Shown here piece by piece: positions 9,659-21,057 of a stretch of 64,000 nucleotides of DNA. The DNA is from Ruminococcus sp. (GTDB taxonomy: Bacteria; Bacillota; Clostridia; Oscillospirales; Ruminococcaceae). The stretch lies in NCBI GenBank assembly GCA_021199375.1, contig JAJQIB010000039.1, forward strand, positions 1 to 64,000, written 5' to 3'. The notes beneath the pieces are model-generated. The model made no database searches, was not told where the DNA came from, and worked only from the letters and a program-made list of their open reading frames with translations. Numbering within the stretch: position 1 is the first letter of the stretch; every line of letters begins with the position of its first letter. The translations under genes and the position numbers were made by a program.

Positions 9659-10213
9659 ATGGAAGAAATTATTGACAAAGCAAAAAACAAGATGAAAAAA
9701 TCTATTAATGTAATGCTCGACGATTTTTCAACAATTCGTGCAGGAAGAGCTAATCCATCTGTACTTGATAGAGTAAGGATTGATTATTACGGAACACCTA
9801 CTCCTATAAATCAGGTAGCATCTATCTCAGTTGCAGAAGCAAGAGTACTTGTGGTTTCACCATGGGATAAGTCTACTCTTGGCATGATTGAAAAAGCAAT
9901 TCAGGCATCAGACGTAGGTATTAACCCACAAAATGACGGACAGGTTTTGCGACTTGTTTTCCCACAGCTCACTGAGGATAGACGTAAAGAGCTAGTTAAG
10001 GATATAAAGAAGCTAGGCGAGGACTGCAAGGTTGCTATTAGATCTATAAGACGTGACGCAATCGACAAATGCAAAACCAAAAAGAAAAACAACGAAATTA
10101 CCGAGGATGACCTTAAGGATGCAGAGGATAGAATCCAAAAGATTACTGACAAGAATGTAAAAGAGGTCGACGAGCAGGTAGCTATTAAAGAAAAGGAAAT
10201 ACTCTCAATCTAA
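9659..10213 (+). CDS. frr: Ribosome recycling factor
   Basis: The 184-aa protein works with EF-G to split the post-termination ribosome. The three-helix-bundle signature is clear, including LDDFSTIRAGRANPSVLDRV near residue 20 and the C-terminal KEVDEQVAIKEKEIL helix. A GAGAAAGGA site precedes the ATG. It lies 44 bp after pyrH and 15 bp before uppS. Confidence 0.97.
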   Translation: MEEIIDKAKNKMKKSINVMLDDFSTIRAGRANPSVLDRVRIDYYGTPTPINQVASISVAEARVLVVSPWDKSTLGMIEKAIQASDVGINPQNDGQVLRLVFPQLTEDRRKELVKDIKKLGEDCKVAIRSIRRDAIDKCKTKKKNNEITEDDLKDAEDRIQKITDKNVKEVDEQVAIKEKEILSI

Positions 10214-10228
10214 AGGACGTTATAAAAA

Positions 10229-10975
10229 ATGGCAGCAAAAGAAAAAAGCCTGCTTCCATCGGGTACGATTGTACCTACTCATATCGGTGTAATTATGGAT
10301 GGAAATGGCAGGTGGGCAAAAAAGCGTGGTCTTCCAAGAAAAATTGGTCATCGTGAAGGCGCACAAACATTCAGAACGATAACTCGACATGCAAAAAATC
10401 TAGGTGTAAAATACTTTACTGTTTACGCTTTTTCAACTGAAAATTGGAAGCGCCCTGCTGATGAAGTCGAAGCGCTCATGGATTTGTTCGAAAAGTATCT
10501 TGACGAGGTTCGTGACTTTATCGAGGAAAACATAAGAATATGCTTTATCGGAGATCGTACAATGCTGCGTCCTGAATTACAGCGTAAAATGAAAAGCGTT
10601 GAAGAGGATTCACGCGACTTTGATGCAATGACACTTTTAATTGCTATCAATTATGGTGGCAGAGATGAGATAGTACATGCCGTAAAAAAGCTTGCCAAAA
10701 GAGTTAAGGAAGGCTCGCTTTCTCCTGATGATATCAACGAGAGTGTATTAGAAAACGAGCTTTACACAGCTGAAATAGATGGAGATATTGCCCCTGATGT
10801 GGATTTAATAATTCGTCCAAGCGGAGAGCAGCGACTTTCTAATTTCATGATATGGCAGTCAGCATATGCGGAGTATTATTTTACAAATATCTTGTGGCCG
10901 GATTTTAAACCCTCAGATCTCGAAAAAGCAATTATAGCATACAGCGATAGAAACCGACGTTTTGGCGGAGTTTAG
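10229..10975 (+). CDS. uppS: Undecaprenyl diphosphate synthase (cis-prenyltransferase)
   Basis: The 248-aa enzyme extends farnesyl diphosphate to undecaprenyl diphosphate, the lipid carrier for wall precursors. Conserved motifs include MDGNGRWAKKRG near residue 24 with the catalytic Asp, the YAFSTENWKRP segment near 70, and the C-terminal RPSGEQRLSNFMIWQ near 193. It sits between frr and cdsA as in most Firmicutes. Confidence 0.97.
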   Translation: MAAKEKSLLPSGTIVPTHIGVIMDGNGRWAKKRGLPRKIGHREGAQTFRTITRHAKNLGVKYFTVYAFSTENWKRPADEVEALMDLFEKYLDEVRDFIEENIRICFIGDRTMLRPELQRKMKSVEEDSRDFDAMTLLIAINYGGRDEIVHAVKKLAKRVKEGSLSPDDINESVLENELYTAEIDGDIAPDVDLIIRPSGEQRLSNFMIWQSAYAEYYFTNILWPDFKPSDLEKAIIAYSDRNRRFGGV

Positions 10976-11018
10976 CTTAACATAATCGTCTGTGAAGTAA
11001 ATGAAAGGGATGCAAACA

Positions 11019-11858
11019 ATGAAAACAAGAATAATCTCAGCTGCTGTAGCTATAGCAATAGCTATAGTTGTACTTGCACTTGCGCACACATGGGTATTTA
11101 ATTTAGCAATTGCTGCAATTACAGTAGGCGCATTATATGAGCTTTTTAAAGCCTTTGGTTTAGTAAAGTACAAAATAGAATGTGCCGTATGCTTTACCTT
11201 TGCTGCAATCGATTGTCTTATAGGTATGGTACAAAAGCATAATTTCTTTACTTTCTTTAATGTTAAGCTATATGGATTTCTATTTGTTATTGCGATTATG
11301 CTATTGTATCTAAAGAATCACAATGAATATTCATATGTCGTACCCTTCTCACTAATCGGCGCTACACTAATAGTAGCCTATTCCTTCCATACACTATTGT
11401 GGCTTGTTGAGTATTATCCCGACTTCGGTGTATTTGCCACAGTTCTTACGTTGGCAGGAGCATGGCTTGCAGATTCTGGAGCATACTTTGCAGGAACATT
11501 TTTTGGCAAGCACAAGCTTTGCCCCGAAATTAGCCCCAAAAAGACCGTCGAGGGTGTTATAGGCGGTGCTGTATGTAATGGTCTTTTCCTTCTTATTATT
11601 GCCGCTATTTATGGCGGACTGATCAATAAGGATGCTGATGTACATTTAGGCATAATATTTATAGCGGGAATTCTCTGCTCCATTATTGGACTTATCGGAG
11701 ATCTCACTGCATCCGAAATAAAACGTCAAGCAGGAATTAAAGATTATGGCAATATAATGCCGGGACACGGTGGGATCATGGACCGCTTTGACAGCGTCTT
11801 GATGGTGGCACCATTTATGTACTGGATGTTTAGTCAGGGATGGCTTGTAGCTGTTTAA
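11019..11858 (+). CDS. cdsA: Phosphatidate cytidylyltransferase
   Basis: The 279-aa multi-pass membrane enzyme makes CDP-diacylglycerol from phosphatidic acid and CTP. The C-terminal CdsA signature (SEIKRQAGIKDYGNIMPGHG followed by GIMDRFDS) is intact. I prefer the ATG at 11019 because GAAAGGGA sits just upstream and the protein then begins MKTRIISA. An in-frame ATG at 11001 has no ribosome site. About seven hydrophobic helices are visible. It belongs to the pyrH-polC run. Confidence 0.95.
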   Translation: MKTRIISAAVAIAIAIVVLALAHTWVFNLAIAAITVGALYELFKAFGLVKYKIECAVCFTFAAIDCLIGMVQKHNFFTFFNVKLYGFLFVIAIMLLYLKNHNEYSYVVPFSLIGATLIVAYSFHTLLWLVEYYPDFGVFATVLTLAGAWLADSGAYFAGTFFGKHKLCPEISPKKTVEGVIGGAVCNGLFLLIIAAIYGGLINKDADVHLGIIFIAGILCSIIGLIGDLTASEIKRQAGIKDYGNIMPGHGGIMDRFDSVLMVAPFMYWMFSQGWLVAV

Positions 11859-11872
11859 TCTACTCACAAGAT

Positions 11873-11907
11873 GGGCTTTGTGAATTTCCATAAAGCCCTT
11901 AATTTTT
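11873..11907 (+). terminator. Hairpin between cdsA and dxr, possible attenuator
   Basis: GGGCTTT at 11873-11879 pairs with AAAGCCC at 11892-11898 and extends three more pairs inward. TTAATTTTT follows. The genes on both sides form one conserved cluster, so partial termination is more likely than a hard stop. Confidence 0.5.
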
Positions 11908-11919
11908 AAAGAGGCGAAA

Positions 11920-13077
11920 ATGATGCAAACAATATCAATACTTGGCTCTACCGGCTCAATAGGCACTCAAGCATTAGAGGTTGCAAAAAAGCATAATATA
12001 AGAGTAATAGCCTGTGCCGCTGGTTCAAATGTAAAGCTTCTCGCAAAGCAGGTCAAAGAATTTAATGCAAGCTACGCATGCATTTATGATAAAAGCAAGG
12101 TTAATGAGCTAAAAGCTTTACTTGATGGCACTAATGTACAGATTTTTAGTGGCGAAGAGGGACTTAATCAAATTGCAAGACTAAAAGGCGTCGACAAGAT
12201 GCTAAATAGTGTTGTAGGAATGGTAGGACTTGTTCCCACACTCGAAGCAATAAATTTAGGTACAGACATAGCTCTTGCTAATAAGGAAACACTCGTGACA
12301 GGCGGCGAGCTTGTTATGAGTCTTGCAAAGCAAAAGGGAGTTAATATCTATCCCGTAGACAGTGAGCATTCTGCTATTTTTCAGTGCTTACAGGGCAATT
12401 CACATAATGAGATTGATAAAATAATTCTCACAGCATCCGGAGGACCATTCTTTGGAAAAACGAAGCCGGATCTCAAGGATATCACTCCTGCACAGGCATT
12501 AAATCATCCGAACTGGAGTATGGGTAATAAAATCACAATCGATTCAGCGACGCTTATGAATAAGGGACTTGAGTTTATCGAGGCAATGCGCCTTTTTGAT
12601 GTAACTCCGGATCAAATCGAAATTGTTGTTCATCGTCAAAGTGTAGTGCATTCTGCAGTACAGTTTAAGGATTATTCAGTTATAGCGCAGATGGGTGTAG
12701 CTGATATGAAGATACCTATTCAATACGCTCTTCTATATCCAAGCCGCTTAGATTGTCCAACAAAGCCGCTTTCACTCACGGATATAGGAGCTTTGTCCTT
12801 TGAAAAGCCAGATATTTACACCTTTGATTGTCTAAGAGCCTGCATAACGGCAGCAAGACTGGGCGGCACCTCTCCAGCAGCAGTAAATGGCGCTAACGAG
12901 GTTGCAGTAAAGGCTTTTCTTGATGGCAAAATAAGCTTTTTGCAGATAGGCGAGCTTGTTTTGGCAGCATTAGAAAGCATAGAGTCTAAGCCTGCTGATT
13001 CACTAGAAACGGTTTTACGTGCCGACAAAGCAGCACGAGCACTCACAGAAGAATTAATAGAAAAAATAAACGCATAA
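11920..13077 (+). CDS. dxr: 1-deoxy-D-xylulose-5-phosphate reductoisomerase
   Basis: The 385-aa NADPH-dependent enzyme converts DXP to MEP in the non-mevalonate isoprenoid pathway. The N-terminal Rossmann motif is GSTGSIGTQALEV (residues 9-21). ANKETLVTGGELV lies near 126, the metal-binding PVDSEHSAIFQCL near 150, and TASGGPFFG near 175. It supplies isoprenoids used by UppS upstream and shares the pathway with IspG downstream. Confidence 0.97.
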   Translation: MMQTISILGSTGSIGTQALEVAKKHNIRVIACAAGSNVKLLAKQVKEFNASYACIYDKSKVNELKALLDGTNVQIFSGEEGLNQIARLKGVDKMLNSVVGMVGLVPTLEAINLGTDIALANKETLVTGGELVMSLAKQKGVNIYPVDSEHSAIFQCLQGNSHNEIDKIILTASGGPFFGKTKPDLKDITPAQALNHPNWSMGNKITIDSATLMNKGLEFIEAMRLFDVTPDQIEIVVHRQSVVHSAVQFKDYSVIAQMGVADMKIPIQYALLYPSRLDCPTKPLSLTDIGALSFEKPDIYTFDCLRACITAARLGGTSPAAVNGANEVAVKAFLDGKISFLQIGELVLAALESIESKPADSLETVLRADKAARALTEELIEKINA

Positions 13078-13107
13078 GATAAAGTAAGAAAAGAAAGGCA
13101 GCAGCAT

Positions 13108-14160
13108 ATGAGTACAGTACTCAGTATAGTTTTCGCATTGATTATTTTTGAATTAATTATAGTTATCCATGAATTCGGACACTTTATTATGGCAAAACGT
13201 AACGGCGTAAAGGTGAACGAGTTTGCCATAGGAATGGGTCCAGCTATATTTAAGCGTCAAAAGGGTGAAACTCTTTATGCACTTCGTGTTTTTCCTATAG
13301 GCGGATACTGCGCTATGGAGGGTGAAGACGAGGGAAGTGACGATGATAGAGCCTTTTGCAAAAAAAGCCCACTTAGAAAGATAAGCATAGTTATTGCCGG
13401 AATTGTCATGAATATTATTTTGGGATTTATACTTTTGCTTATATATACCTGTATATCAGGTCCAATCACCTCAACCACAGTATCAAAATTCTATGATAAC
13501 GCACTGTCTGAGGAAACAGGACTTGAGGTTGGTGATAAAATTATCAGCGTTAATGGAATGAGAATATTTACAGCCACTGACATATCATATCAATTTCAAA
13601 ATGATGAGGACGGGATTTTTGATATGACTGTTGTAAGAGATGGTGAAAAGACCGAGCTTAATGATGTAGAGTTTGTCACTGAAGAGGGTTATCTTCATAT
13701 AGATTTTATGGTAAAGCCTATAGAGCTTAATCCTGCCACGGCGTTAAGTGAGTCGTTTAAATCAACGCTTACCTATTCAAGGCTTATATATATTTCGCTT
13801 TTTGATATGTTAAGAGGCAAGTATTCACTAAATGACCTTTCAGGACCTGTCGGAATTGTAGATCAGATTGATGAGGTAATAGATTCGCAAACATCTGAGG
13901 ATGATGGAATTGATTGGTACTCTCTAGCGCAAAATATGCTCTCTATAGGTGGGCTTATTTCAATAAACATTGGACTTTTTAACCTGCTTCCACTTCCTGC
14001 CCTCGATGGCGGACGTTTGATTTTCTTAATAATTGAGCTTATAAGACGTAAACCGGTTAATCCAAAATATGAAGGCATGGTTCACTTCGTCGGAATGGTG
14101 TTGCTTATGATTTTAATGGTTGTAGTAACGGTAAGCGATGTTTCAAAGCTTTTTAGTTAG
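13108..14160 (+). CDS. rseP: RIP metalloprotease RseP (site-2 protease)
   Basis: The 350-aa intramembrane zinc protease has HEFGH at residues 21-25 in the first transmembrane segment, a PDZ domain at about 115-190, and the second metal motif NLLPLPALDGGRL near 292. Three to four membrane segments are visible. In Firmicutes this RasP/YluC protein cuts anti-sigma factors and remnant signal peptides. Its position between dxr and ispG is conserved. The distinct SpoIVFB-like protease at 47485 lacks the PDZ domain. Confidence 0.96.
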   Translation: MSTVLSIVFALIIFELIIVIHEFGHFIMAKRNGVKVNEFAIGMGPAIFKRQKGETLYALRVFPIGGYCAMEGEDEGSDDDRAFCKKSPLRKISIVIAGIVMNIILGFILLLIYTCISGPITSTTVSKFYDNALSEETGLEVGDKIISVNGMRIFTATDISYQFQNDEDGIFDMTVVRDGEKTELNDVEFVTEEGYLHIDFMVKPIELNPATALSESFKSTLTYSRLIYISLFDMLRGKYSLNDLSGPVGIVDQIDEVIDSQTSEDDGIDWYSLAQNMLSIGGLISINIGLFNLLPLPALDGGRLIFLIIELIRRKPVNPKYEGMVHFVGMVLLMILMVVVTVSDVSKLFS

Positions 14161-14177
14161 AATGAGGAGATTAAGTT

Positions 14178-15218
14178 ATGCAAAGACAAGTACGACCTGT
14201 TAAGGTTGGAAATTTAACATTTGATGGCAAAAAAATATATGTTCAATCTATGCTTAATATAGAGGCACACAGGATAGAGGAAAGTGTAGCTCAAGCTAAG
14301 GCGCTTGAGGCTGCTGGCTGCGAAATTATACGTGCAGCTGTGCCGGACATGGCAGCAGTCGAGCTTATTCCTGCACTAAAGCGAGCAGTAGATACACCTA
14401 TAGTAGCCGATATTCACTTTGATTATAGAATTGCACTTGCCTGTGCTGAAGCAGGAGTTGACAAGATACGCATAAATCCAGGCAATATTGGCGGAGAAGA
14501 AAAGGTTAAGGCTGTAGTAGATGCTTGTAAGGCTCGTTCAATTCCTATAAGAATAGGTGTGAACGGAGGCTCCCTTGAGAAGGATTTGCTTAAAAAGTAC
14601 GGCTCACCTACAGCTCAAGCTCTTGTAGAAAGTGCTATGAATCATGTTAAGATTTTAGAAAAGCTTGATTTTCATGATATCGTAATCTCTATTAAATCAT
14701 CAAACGTCAACACAATGATAAATGCTTATCGTTTGCTTGCTCAAGAATGTGAATATCCTTTACATTTAGGTGTCACTGAAGCAGGTACTGCCAGAATGGG
14801 TTTAATAAAGTCATCTATAGGAATAGGTTCACTCTTGGTTGATGGCATTGGTGAAACAATAAGAGTTTCTCTTACGGATGATCCTATCAATGAGGTTTAC
14901 GCTGCTAAGGATATTCTTAAGGCAGTTGACAAGGGAAGTGGTGTAAAAATAGTTTCCTGTCCGACCTGCGGAAGAACTAAGATTGACCTTATTTCACTTG
15001 CTACAAGAGTTGAAAATGCAGTTAAGCATATAAACAAAGACATAACAGTCGCTGTTATGGGCTGCGTTGTAAATGGTATCGGAGAAGCCGGAGAAGCCGA
15101 TATAGGAATTGCCGGCGGTGACGGCTGTGCAGTACTGTTTAAAAACGGAAAACAAATGTATAAGGTTTCAGAGGATGAGGCTTTAGACAAGCTTCTTGAA
15201 GAAATTGATAAATTATAA
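14178..15218 (+). CDS. ispG: 4-hydroxy-3-methylbut-2-enyl-diphosphate synthase (flavodoxin/ferredoxin)
   Basis: The 346-aa enzyme is an Fe-S protein of the MEP isoprenoid pathway, converting MEcPP to HMBPP. The N-terminal half is a TIM-barrel-like domain. The [4Fe-4S] cysteines are in SCPTCGRTKID near residue 263 and MGCVVNGIGEAGEADIG near 295. The start follows AATGAGGAG. It is the third isoprenoid gene in this block with uppS and dxr. Confidence 0.97.
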   Translation: MQRQVRPVKVGNLTFDGKKIYVQSMLNIEAHRIEESVAQAKALEAAGCEIIRAAVPDMAAVELIPALKRAVDTPIVADIHFDYRIALACAEAGVDKIRINPGNIGGEEKVKAVVDACKARSIPIRIGVNGGSLEKDLLKKYGSPTAQALVESAMNHVKILEKLDFHDIVISIKSSNVNTMINAYRLLAQECEYPLHLGVTEAGTARMGLIKSSIGIGSLLVDGIGETIRVSLTDDPINEVYAAKDILKAVDKGSGVKIVSCPTCGRTKIDLISLATRVENAVKHINKDITVAVMGCVVNGIGEAGEADIGIAGGDGCAVLFKNGKQMYKVSEDEALDKLLEEIDKL

Positions 15219-15237
15219 GGAATATAGATGAATTTTT

Positions 15238-18200
15238 ATGAAAGAATACACACTTGCCCAATTTTTAGAGGGATACAATGAAATTTTACCTAAACAGCTT
15301 GAAAACGGTCGATTACTAAAGCTGCTACATAACGAAAACAAAACGTCGCTTACACTAGTAGTACGTTTTGATGAGCTTGTTCCGTATATGACAGCCGCAC
15401 AGTTTGAACGTTCAATGCGTCAGAAATTAAATCTGACGGATTTTAGTCTTGCAATAAAATATACTCCGGACAAGCTTACAGCTGATTATTTTTTTGAGCT
15501 AACACAGTTTTTTAAGTCGCAATTCCCAGTGGTAAACGGCTTTTTTGATGATGCAAAGGTTGATTTTTCAGATAATGTATTTACTGTAGAGCTTGCAAGG
15601 GGCGGAGCAGATATACTAAAAAAAGCAGGCATTGAAACGGCATTTCCTAAGCTGGTATACGATATGTTTTCCATTGATGTAAAAATCGTCCTTTCAGGTG
15701 TAATGCATGCTGATTCCGAAAAGCTTGCAAAACAGCAGGAGGAGTTTTTAAGCTCTATTCCAATGCCTGAGCCCTCAAAATCATATAATAATGATAAAAG
15801 TAGTACACCTAAGGTGCAGAAGGAATTTAGAAGCTGCAGTGTTGAGTTTACTGGACTACCAATTATTGCTGAGGATGCAAAGGTTCTTATGGGTGGCCCT
15901 ATTGCATCAAATTGCAAAGTAACACCTATGAACGAGCTTTCATCTGAAACAATTGACAAGATTGTAGTATGGGGCGAAATCTTTCAGGTAGAAACACGTG
16001 AAACAAAAAATGGAATGCTAATAGCAGTAATCTATTTTACAGACTTCACCTCTTCATTTTCTATAAAAATGATAGGCGGACTTAAAAAAATTCGCAACCG
16101 CACTACTAAGGATGAGCTAAGCTCAATGCTTGAGTATATGAAAAAGGGCAGCTCAATAATAGTAGCCGGTATGGTTCAAGAGGATGATTATGACCACACC
16201 TTCAATATCATTCCGGATGATATAATGCTTGTTAAGAAAACCGAGCGACAGGATGATGCCGAGCAAAAGCGTGTTGAGCTGCATTGCCATACAAATATGT
16301 CATCAATGGATGCGCTTGCCTCCTCAAGCAGTCTGATTAAGCGTGCATATAGCTGGGGTCATAAGGCGCTTGCTATAACAGATCATGGTGTAGTTCAGGG
16401 CTTTCCTGAGGCTGTAAATGCTGTTAAGGCTGTCAATAAAGAAGGCGGAAATTTCAAGGTTATTTACGGAGTCGAGGCATATGAGGTAAATAACGATATA
16501 AGTATATACAAGGGCTGGCAGAAAACCAGGCTGACTGATGAAATTATAGTTTTTGATCTTGAAACAACAGGAACAAATCCGACTACAGATAGAATTATTG
16601 AATTTGGTGCAGTAAAGCTACGTGGATTAAAAATTGTAGATCGCTTTGACGAATTTTCGAATCCCAATCGTGAGCTTTCTGAGTTCATTTCTAATCTCAC
16701 AAATATAACCGATGATATGTTAAAGGATGCAGATGATGAAGCCACAGTTCTAAAGCGTTTTAAGAATTTTTGTGGTGATAATCCACTGTTTGTAGCACAT
16801 AATGCCAACTTTGATTGTGGTTTTATAAGAGAGGCAAGTAAGCGTGCAAAAATCGACTTTGCATTTTCATCACTTGATACAGTGCTTATGTCACAAAAAA
16901 TGCTTCCTGACCTCGAAAAGCATAAGCTCGATGTACTTGCTGATTACTTTGGCTATGGCGATTTTGAGCATCACCGAGCATGTGACGATGCTGAGGTTTT
17001 ATCAAAGATTTTTATTAAGCTTGCAAATATGATTATGGAGCAGTATCCACATATGGTTATTACTGCTGATATGCTTAATAGCCTGCTTGCAGATGTGACA
17101 GATGTCACCTCCTCAAAGTCATATCACCAAATAATACTAGTGAAGAATAATACCGGACTAAAAAATCTATATCGTTTGATAAGTGACTCGAATCTTAAAT
17201 ACTTTAAGAGAAATCCCAGAATTCCAAAGTCTGAGCTTGTTAAAAGCCGTGAAGGTCTTATAGTTGCTTCCGCTTGCGAAGCGGGTGAGCTTATTCAAAG
17301 CTATTTAAAAGGAGAATCAATAGAAAAAATCAAGCAAATTGCTTCGTTTTATGACTATCTTGAAATACAGCCTGATGGAAACAATCAGTTTATGATCTTA
17401 TCTGAAAGAGAGCCTTATGATAAGATTCATAATGAAGAGGATGTTAAGGATATAAATCGTTTTGTTGTTAAGCTAGGCGAAGAAATGGGCATACCCGTGT
17501 GCGCTACCGGAGATGTTCATGTAATGGATCCCGGAGATTCTCAGTTCAGAGCAATTTTAATGGCAAGTAAGGGCTTTGATGATGCTGATAAGCAAGCGCC
17601 TTTGTATTTTAAACCTACCAATCAAATGCTAGATGAGCTTTCCTATCTTGGAAAAGACAAGGCATTTGAGGTTGTTGTTACAAATACAAATATGATTGCA
17701 GATAAAATAGAGAGTGGATTAAAAGCCTTTCCCGATGGCACCTATACTCCATCTCTTCCAGGTGCAGTAAGAGATCTTCAAGACCTTTGCTGGACTAAGT
17801 GTTGTAAAATATATGGTGATTGCGATCCTAAAGAAATAAATGTACCCGAAGGCGAGGATGTTCATGTTGCCGAGTATTACAAGGATCACATACCACAAAT
17901 TGTCTATGATCGTCTTACTCGTGAGCTTGATTCAATAATAAAGCATGGATTTGCCGTGCTTTATATGATAGCACAAAAGCTAGTAGCTAATTCAGTAGCA
18001 CATGGATATCAGGTAGGCTCAAGAGGTTCAGTTGGTTCCTCGTTTGTTGCTTCAATGTCAGGAATATCTGAAGTAAATCCACTTATGCCGCACTATGTGT
18101 GCCCTAAATGCAGCTATAGTGAATTTATAACTGACGGCTCGGTAGGATCCGGATTTGACCTGCCGCCAAAGAGCTGTCCTAAGTGCGGTGTTGATATGCA

Positions 18201-19698
18201 TCGAGACGGACATGATATACCATTCGAGACATTTCTAGGCTTTGATGGCGATAAAGCGCCTGATATTGACCTTAACTTTTCGGGTGATTTTCAGTCACAA
18301 TCTCATCGTTATACCGAAGAGCTTTTCGGTAAGGACCATGTATTTAAGGCAGGAACCATATCAGGAGTACAGGATAAAACCGCTTATGGCTATGTGATGA
18401 AATATCTGGATGAACGTGGAAGGACAGCACATCCTGCCGAAATTCAACGTCTTGTTAATGGCTGCCTAGATGTAAAGCGCACTACAGGTCAACATCCGGG
18501 CGGAATGGTAGTTGTTCCTAGCGACTACGATGTATATGACTTTACGCCAATACAGCATCCTGCCGAAAAGGATCAGGCAGATGTAATTACCACTCATTTC
18601 GATTTCCATTCGATGCATGATACACTACTTAAGCTTGATGAGCTTGGACATGATGTGCCTACTATTTATAAATATCTGGAGGAGTTTTCAGGTAAGGATA
18701 TAAATGAGGTTCCCATGTCGGACGAAAAGGTATACAGTCTTTTCACATCTCCTGAAGCGCTTGGCGTAACTGAAGATGAGCTCATGTGGAAAACCGGCAC
18801 GCTAGGCATACCTGAAATGGGAACACCATTTGTTTGTCAAATGCTTTTAGATGCACGTCCAAAGAATTTTAGTGACCTTCTTCAGATTTCAGGACTTTCA
18901 CACGGTACTGACGTTTGGCTTGGTAATGCACAGGATTTAATTAAAAACGGTACCTGTGATATTTCACAGGTTATAGGAACCCGTGACAGCATTATGACGT
19001 ATCTAATATATCATGGTGTAGATCCTAAGCTTTCCTTTAAAATAATGGAAATTACTCGTAAGGGTAATGCTCCAAAGCTGCTTACAGACGAAATGAAGCA
19101 GACTATGCTTGAGCATGATGTTCCTCAGTGGTACATTGACAGCTGTCTTAAAATAAAATACATGTTCCCAAAAGCTCATGCAGCAGCATATGTAACATCA
19201 GCTATAAAGCTTTGCTGGTTTAAAATTTATGAACCTATAGTTTTCTATGCATCCATTTTCACCGTTCGTGGTGAGGATTTTGATGCTGAGACAGCAATAA
19301 AGGGAATACATCAGGTTAAGAATAAAATCGAAGAGCTTAAGGCGCTGCCCAAGGAAAAGCGAACAGCAAAAACAGAGGGCACTATCGATACTCTTATGCT
19401 TATCTATGAGATGCAGCTAAGAGGATTGGATTTTTTGCCTGTAGACATCTACAAGTCACATGCATATATCTATCAAATCGAAGACGGAAAGCTAAGATTG
19501 CCATTCGCTGCAATAAGCGGAGTGGGAGCATCAGCTGCAAATTTGCTCTACGAAAGTGCGCATAATGGTGAATTCATCTCAATTGAGGAATTCCAGCAGC
19601 AAAGTGGTATCGGTAATTCTGTAATAGATACTCTTAAAAAGTACAATGCATTCGGAGATTTACCAGAATCTAATCAAATTTCGCTATTCGGTTTTTAA
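15238..19698 (+). CDS. polC: DNA polymerase III alpha subunit, Gram-positive PolC type
   Basis: The 1486-aa replicative polymerase has an OB-fold region near residues 230-330 and a PHP domain starting [15 protein letters not shown] near 350. A 3'-5' exonuclease follows, starting [10 protein letters not shown] near 440 with later [19 protein letters not shown] zinc module lies near 955-985, and the catalytic palm [15 protein letters not shown] near 1005. The combination of PHP and embedded exonuclease is specific to low-GC Gram-positives. An ATG ten bases upstream is out of frame, so 15238 is the start. It closes the pyrH-ispG block. Confidence 0.98.
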   Translation: MKEYTLAQFLEGYNEILPKQLENGRLLKLLHNENKTSLTLVVRFDELVPYMTAAQFERSMRQKLNLTDFSLAIKYTPDKLTADYFFELTQFFKSQFPVVNGFFDDAKVDFSDNVFTVELARGGADILKKAGIETAFPKLVYDMFSIDVKIVLSGVMHADSEKLAKQQEEFLSSIPMPEPSKSYNNDKSSTPKVQKEFRSCSVEFTGLPIIAEDAKVLMGGPIASNCKVTPMNELSSETIDKIVVWGEIFQVETRETKNGMLIAVIYFTDFTSSFSIKMIGGLKKIRNRTTKDELSSMLEYMKKGSSIIVAGMVQEDDYDHTFNIIPDDIMLVKKTERQDDAEQKRVELHCHTNMSSMDALASSSSLIKRAYSWGHKALAITDHGVVQGFPEAVNAVKAVNKEGGNFKVIYGVEAYEVNNDISIYKGWQKTRLTDEIIVFDLETTGTNPTTDRIIEFGAVKLRGLKIVDRFDEFSNPNRELSEFISNLTNITDDMLKDADDEATVLKRFKNFCGDNPLFVAHNANFDCGFIREASKRAKIDFAFSSLDTVLMSQKMLPDLEKHKLDVLADYFGYGDFEHHRACDDAEVLSKIFIKLANMIMEQYPHMVITADMLNSLLADVTDVTSSKSYHQIILVKNNTGLKNLYRLISDSNLKYFKRNPRIPKSELVKSREGLIVASACEAGELIQSYLKGESIEKIKQIASFYDYLEIQPDGNNQFMILSEREPYDKIHNEEDVKDINRFVVKLGEEMGIPVCATGDVHVMDPGDSQFRAILMASKGFDDADKQAPLYFKPTNQMLDELSYLGKDKAFEVVVTNTNMIADKIESGLKAFPDGTYTPSLPGAVRDLQDLCWTKCCKIYGDCDPKEINVPEGEDVHVAEYYKDHIPQIVYDRLTRELDSIIKHGFAVLYMIAQKLVANSVAHGYQVGSRGSVGSSFVASMSGISEVNPLMPHYVCPKCSYSEFITDGSVGSGFDLPPKSCPKCGVDMHRDGHDIPFETFLGFDGDKAPDIDLNFSGDFQSQSHRYTEELFGKDHVFKAGTISGVQDKTAYGYVMKYLDERGRTAHPAEIQRLVNGCLDVKRTTGQHPGGMVVVPSDYDVYDFTPIQHPAEKDQADVITTHFDFHSMHDTLLKLDELGHDVPTIYKYLEEFSGKDINEVPMSDEKVYSLFTSPEALGVTEDELMWKTGTLGIPEMGTPFVCQMLLDARPKNFSDLLQISGLSHGTDVWLGNAQDLIKNGTCDISQVIGTRDSIMTYLIYHGVDPKLSFKIMEITRKGNAPKLLTDEMKQTMLEHDVPQWYIDSCLKIKYMFPKAHAAAYVTSAIKLCWFKIYEPIVFYASIFTVRGEDFDAETAIKGIHQVKNKIEELKALPKEKRTAKTEGTIDTLMLIYEMQLRGLDFLPVDIYKSHAYIYQIEDGKLRLPFAAISGVGASAANLLYESAHNGEFISIEEFQQQSGIGNSVIDTLKKYNAFGDLPESNQISLFGF

Positions 19699-19741
19699 CG
19701 ATAATTTTACGCTTTTGAAATAATAGAGATACAATTCACTC

Positions 19742-19770
19742 TTGACATTGATAAGGCGTTGTGTTAAGAT
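19742..19770 (+). promoter_or_regulatory. SigA-type promoter for the histidine operon
   Basis: TTGACA at 19742-19747 and TAAGAT at 19765-19770 with a 17-bp spacer. The predicted leader is about 70 nt. I see no T-box antiterminator, terminator hairpin or run of His codons in it. Confidence 0.75.
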
Positions 19771-19847
19771 ATTATAGTAATTCATTATCATGTTAGCACT
19801 TTAATACGATGAAGCATTATGATTTAAAAGTGGAAAGGGAAAAGACT

Positions 19848-21044
19848 ATGAAAAGATATGACCTTTTAACACCAGAGGGTACAAGAGATCTGCTCTTTGA
19901 AGAGTGTCTCGCAAGACGAACAGTAGAAAGCAAGCTGACCTCATTGTTTTCGCATTTTGGTTATAGCGAGGTTGTTACTCCGGGTATTGAGTTTTATGAT
20001 GTGTTTTTAGGCACATCCAGAACCTTTCAGCAAGAGAGTATGTACAAGCTGTGTGATTCGAAAAACAGGCTTATAGCTATGCGCCCTGACTCGACAATTC
20101 CTATAGCACGTCTTGTAGCAACAAGACTAAAGGATGCACAGCTGCCGCTAAGGCTATATTATAACCAGAGTATTTTTGAGAACAACGCACTGCTAAAGGG
20201 ACGCTCAGATGAAATTGTTCAAGCGGGCATCGAGCTTATAGGCGGTGAAAATACAAAGCGTGCCGACTATGAGGTTCTTTGTACAGCTGTTGAATCGCTT
20301 GCACTGTTTAACAAGGATTTTCGGCTTGAAATTGGACATATAGGCTATTTTAAGACTCTTGTTAAGAGATTAAACGTAGATTCTCGCACTGAAGAGGATA
20401 TAAGACAGCTTATTTATTCAAAAAACTATCCTGCACTTAACGACCTGCTTGATAAAATAGGAGATAATTCTATCACTGCAACACTTAAAGCTCTGCCAAA
20501 ACTATTTGGCGGCAAGGATGTTTTCGAAAAAGCAGAAAAGCTTTATGTAGATGACGAAATCGAGAGCATACTTCAAAATCTTAAGGTTGTTTATCAGCGT
20601 CTCGGAAGCTTAGGCTACGAAAATAAGATTATAGTAGATCTCGGTATTGTTCGTCATACTGATTATTATACGGGCATTGTGTTCCAAGGCTATCTTACCG
20701 GAATAGGCGGAAGTGTGCTTAAAGGTGGCAGATATGACAAGCTGATAGGAGAATTTGGAAGGGATTGTCCTGCGGTAGGCTTTGGTGTAAACTGTGATGC
20801 AGTAGCTACATATCTTTGCAAGCAAGGCGAGGTAGAGCCAATAAAAACTCCTGATTGCATTGTATATGGTGAAAAGGGATTTGTAGTTGAGGCTATGTCA
20901 TATGCTGAAAAGCTAGCTAAGGATGGTCTTGTTGTCGAAAACAGTCTTTTTGACAGTATTGAAAGCACTAAAGACTACGCAATTAAAAGGGGTATTCATA
21001 AGATTTTCATAGTAAACGAAAAGGTTACTTACATCGAATTATAA
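19848..21044 (+). CDS. hisZ: ATP phosphoribosyltransferase regulatory subunit
   Basis: The protein resembles class II histidyl-tRNA synthetases but is only 398 aa and stands beside a short hisG, as expected for HisZ. The motif-2-like MRPDSTIPIARL region is near residue 83. HisZ and short HisG together form the first enzyme of histidine synthesis and its feedback control. I chose the ATG at 19848 after GGAAAGGGAAAAG. An in-frame ATG at 19809 has no ribosome site, yet its first six residues (MKHYDL) echo the true start (MKRYDL), perhaps a tiny duplication. Confidence 0.93.
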   Translation: MKRYDLLTPEGTRDLLFEECLARRTVESKLTSLFSHFGYSEVVTPGIEFYDVFLGTSRTFQQESMYKLCDSKNRLIAMRPDSTIPIARLVATRLKDAQLPLRLYYNQSIFENNALLKGRSDEIVQAGIELIGGENTKRADYEVLCTAVESLALFNKDFRLEIGHIGYFKTLVKRLNVDSRTEEDIRQLIYSKNYPALNDLLDKIGDNSITATLKALPKLFGGKDVFEKAEKLYVDDEIESILQNLKVVYQRLGSLGYENKIIVDLGIVRHTDYYTGIVFQGYLTGIGGSVLKGGRYDKLIGEFGRDCPAVGFGVNCDAVATYLCKQGEVEPIKTPDCIVYGEKGFVVEAMSYAEKLAKDGLVVENSLFDSIESTKDYAIKRGIHKIFIVNEKVTYIEL

Positions 21045-21057
21045 GGAGGAGCAAAGA

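Noticed and set aside
19771..19847. T-box or histidine attenuator ahead of hisZ
   Set aside because: No terminator/antiterminator hairpins, no T-box sequence and no His-codon run in the 70-nt leader.
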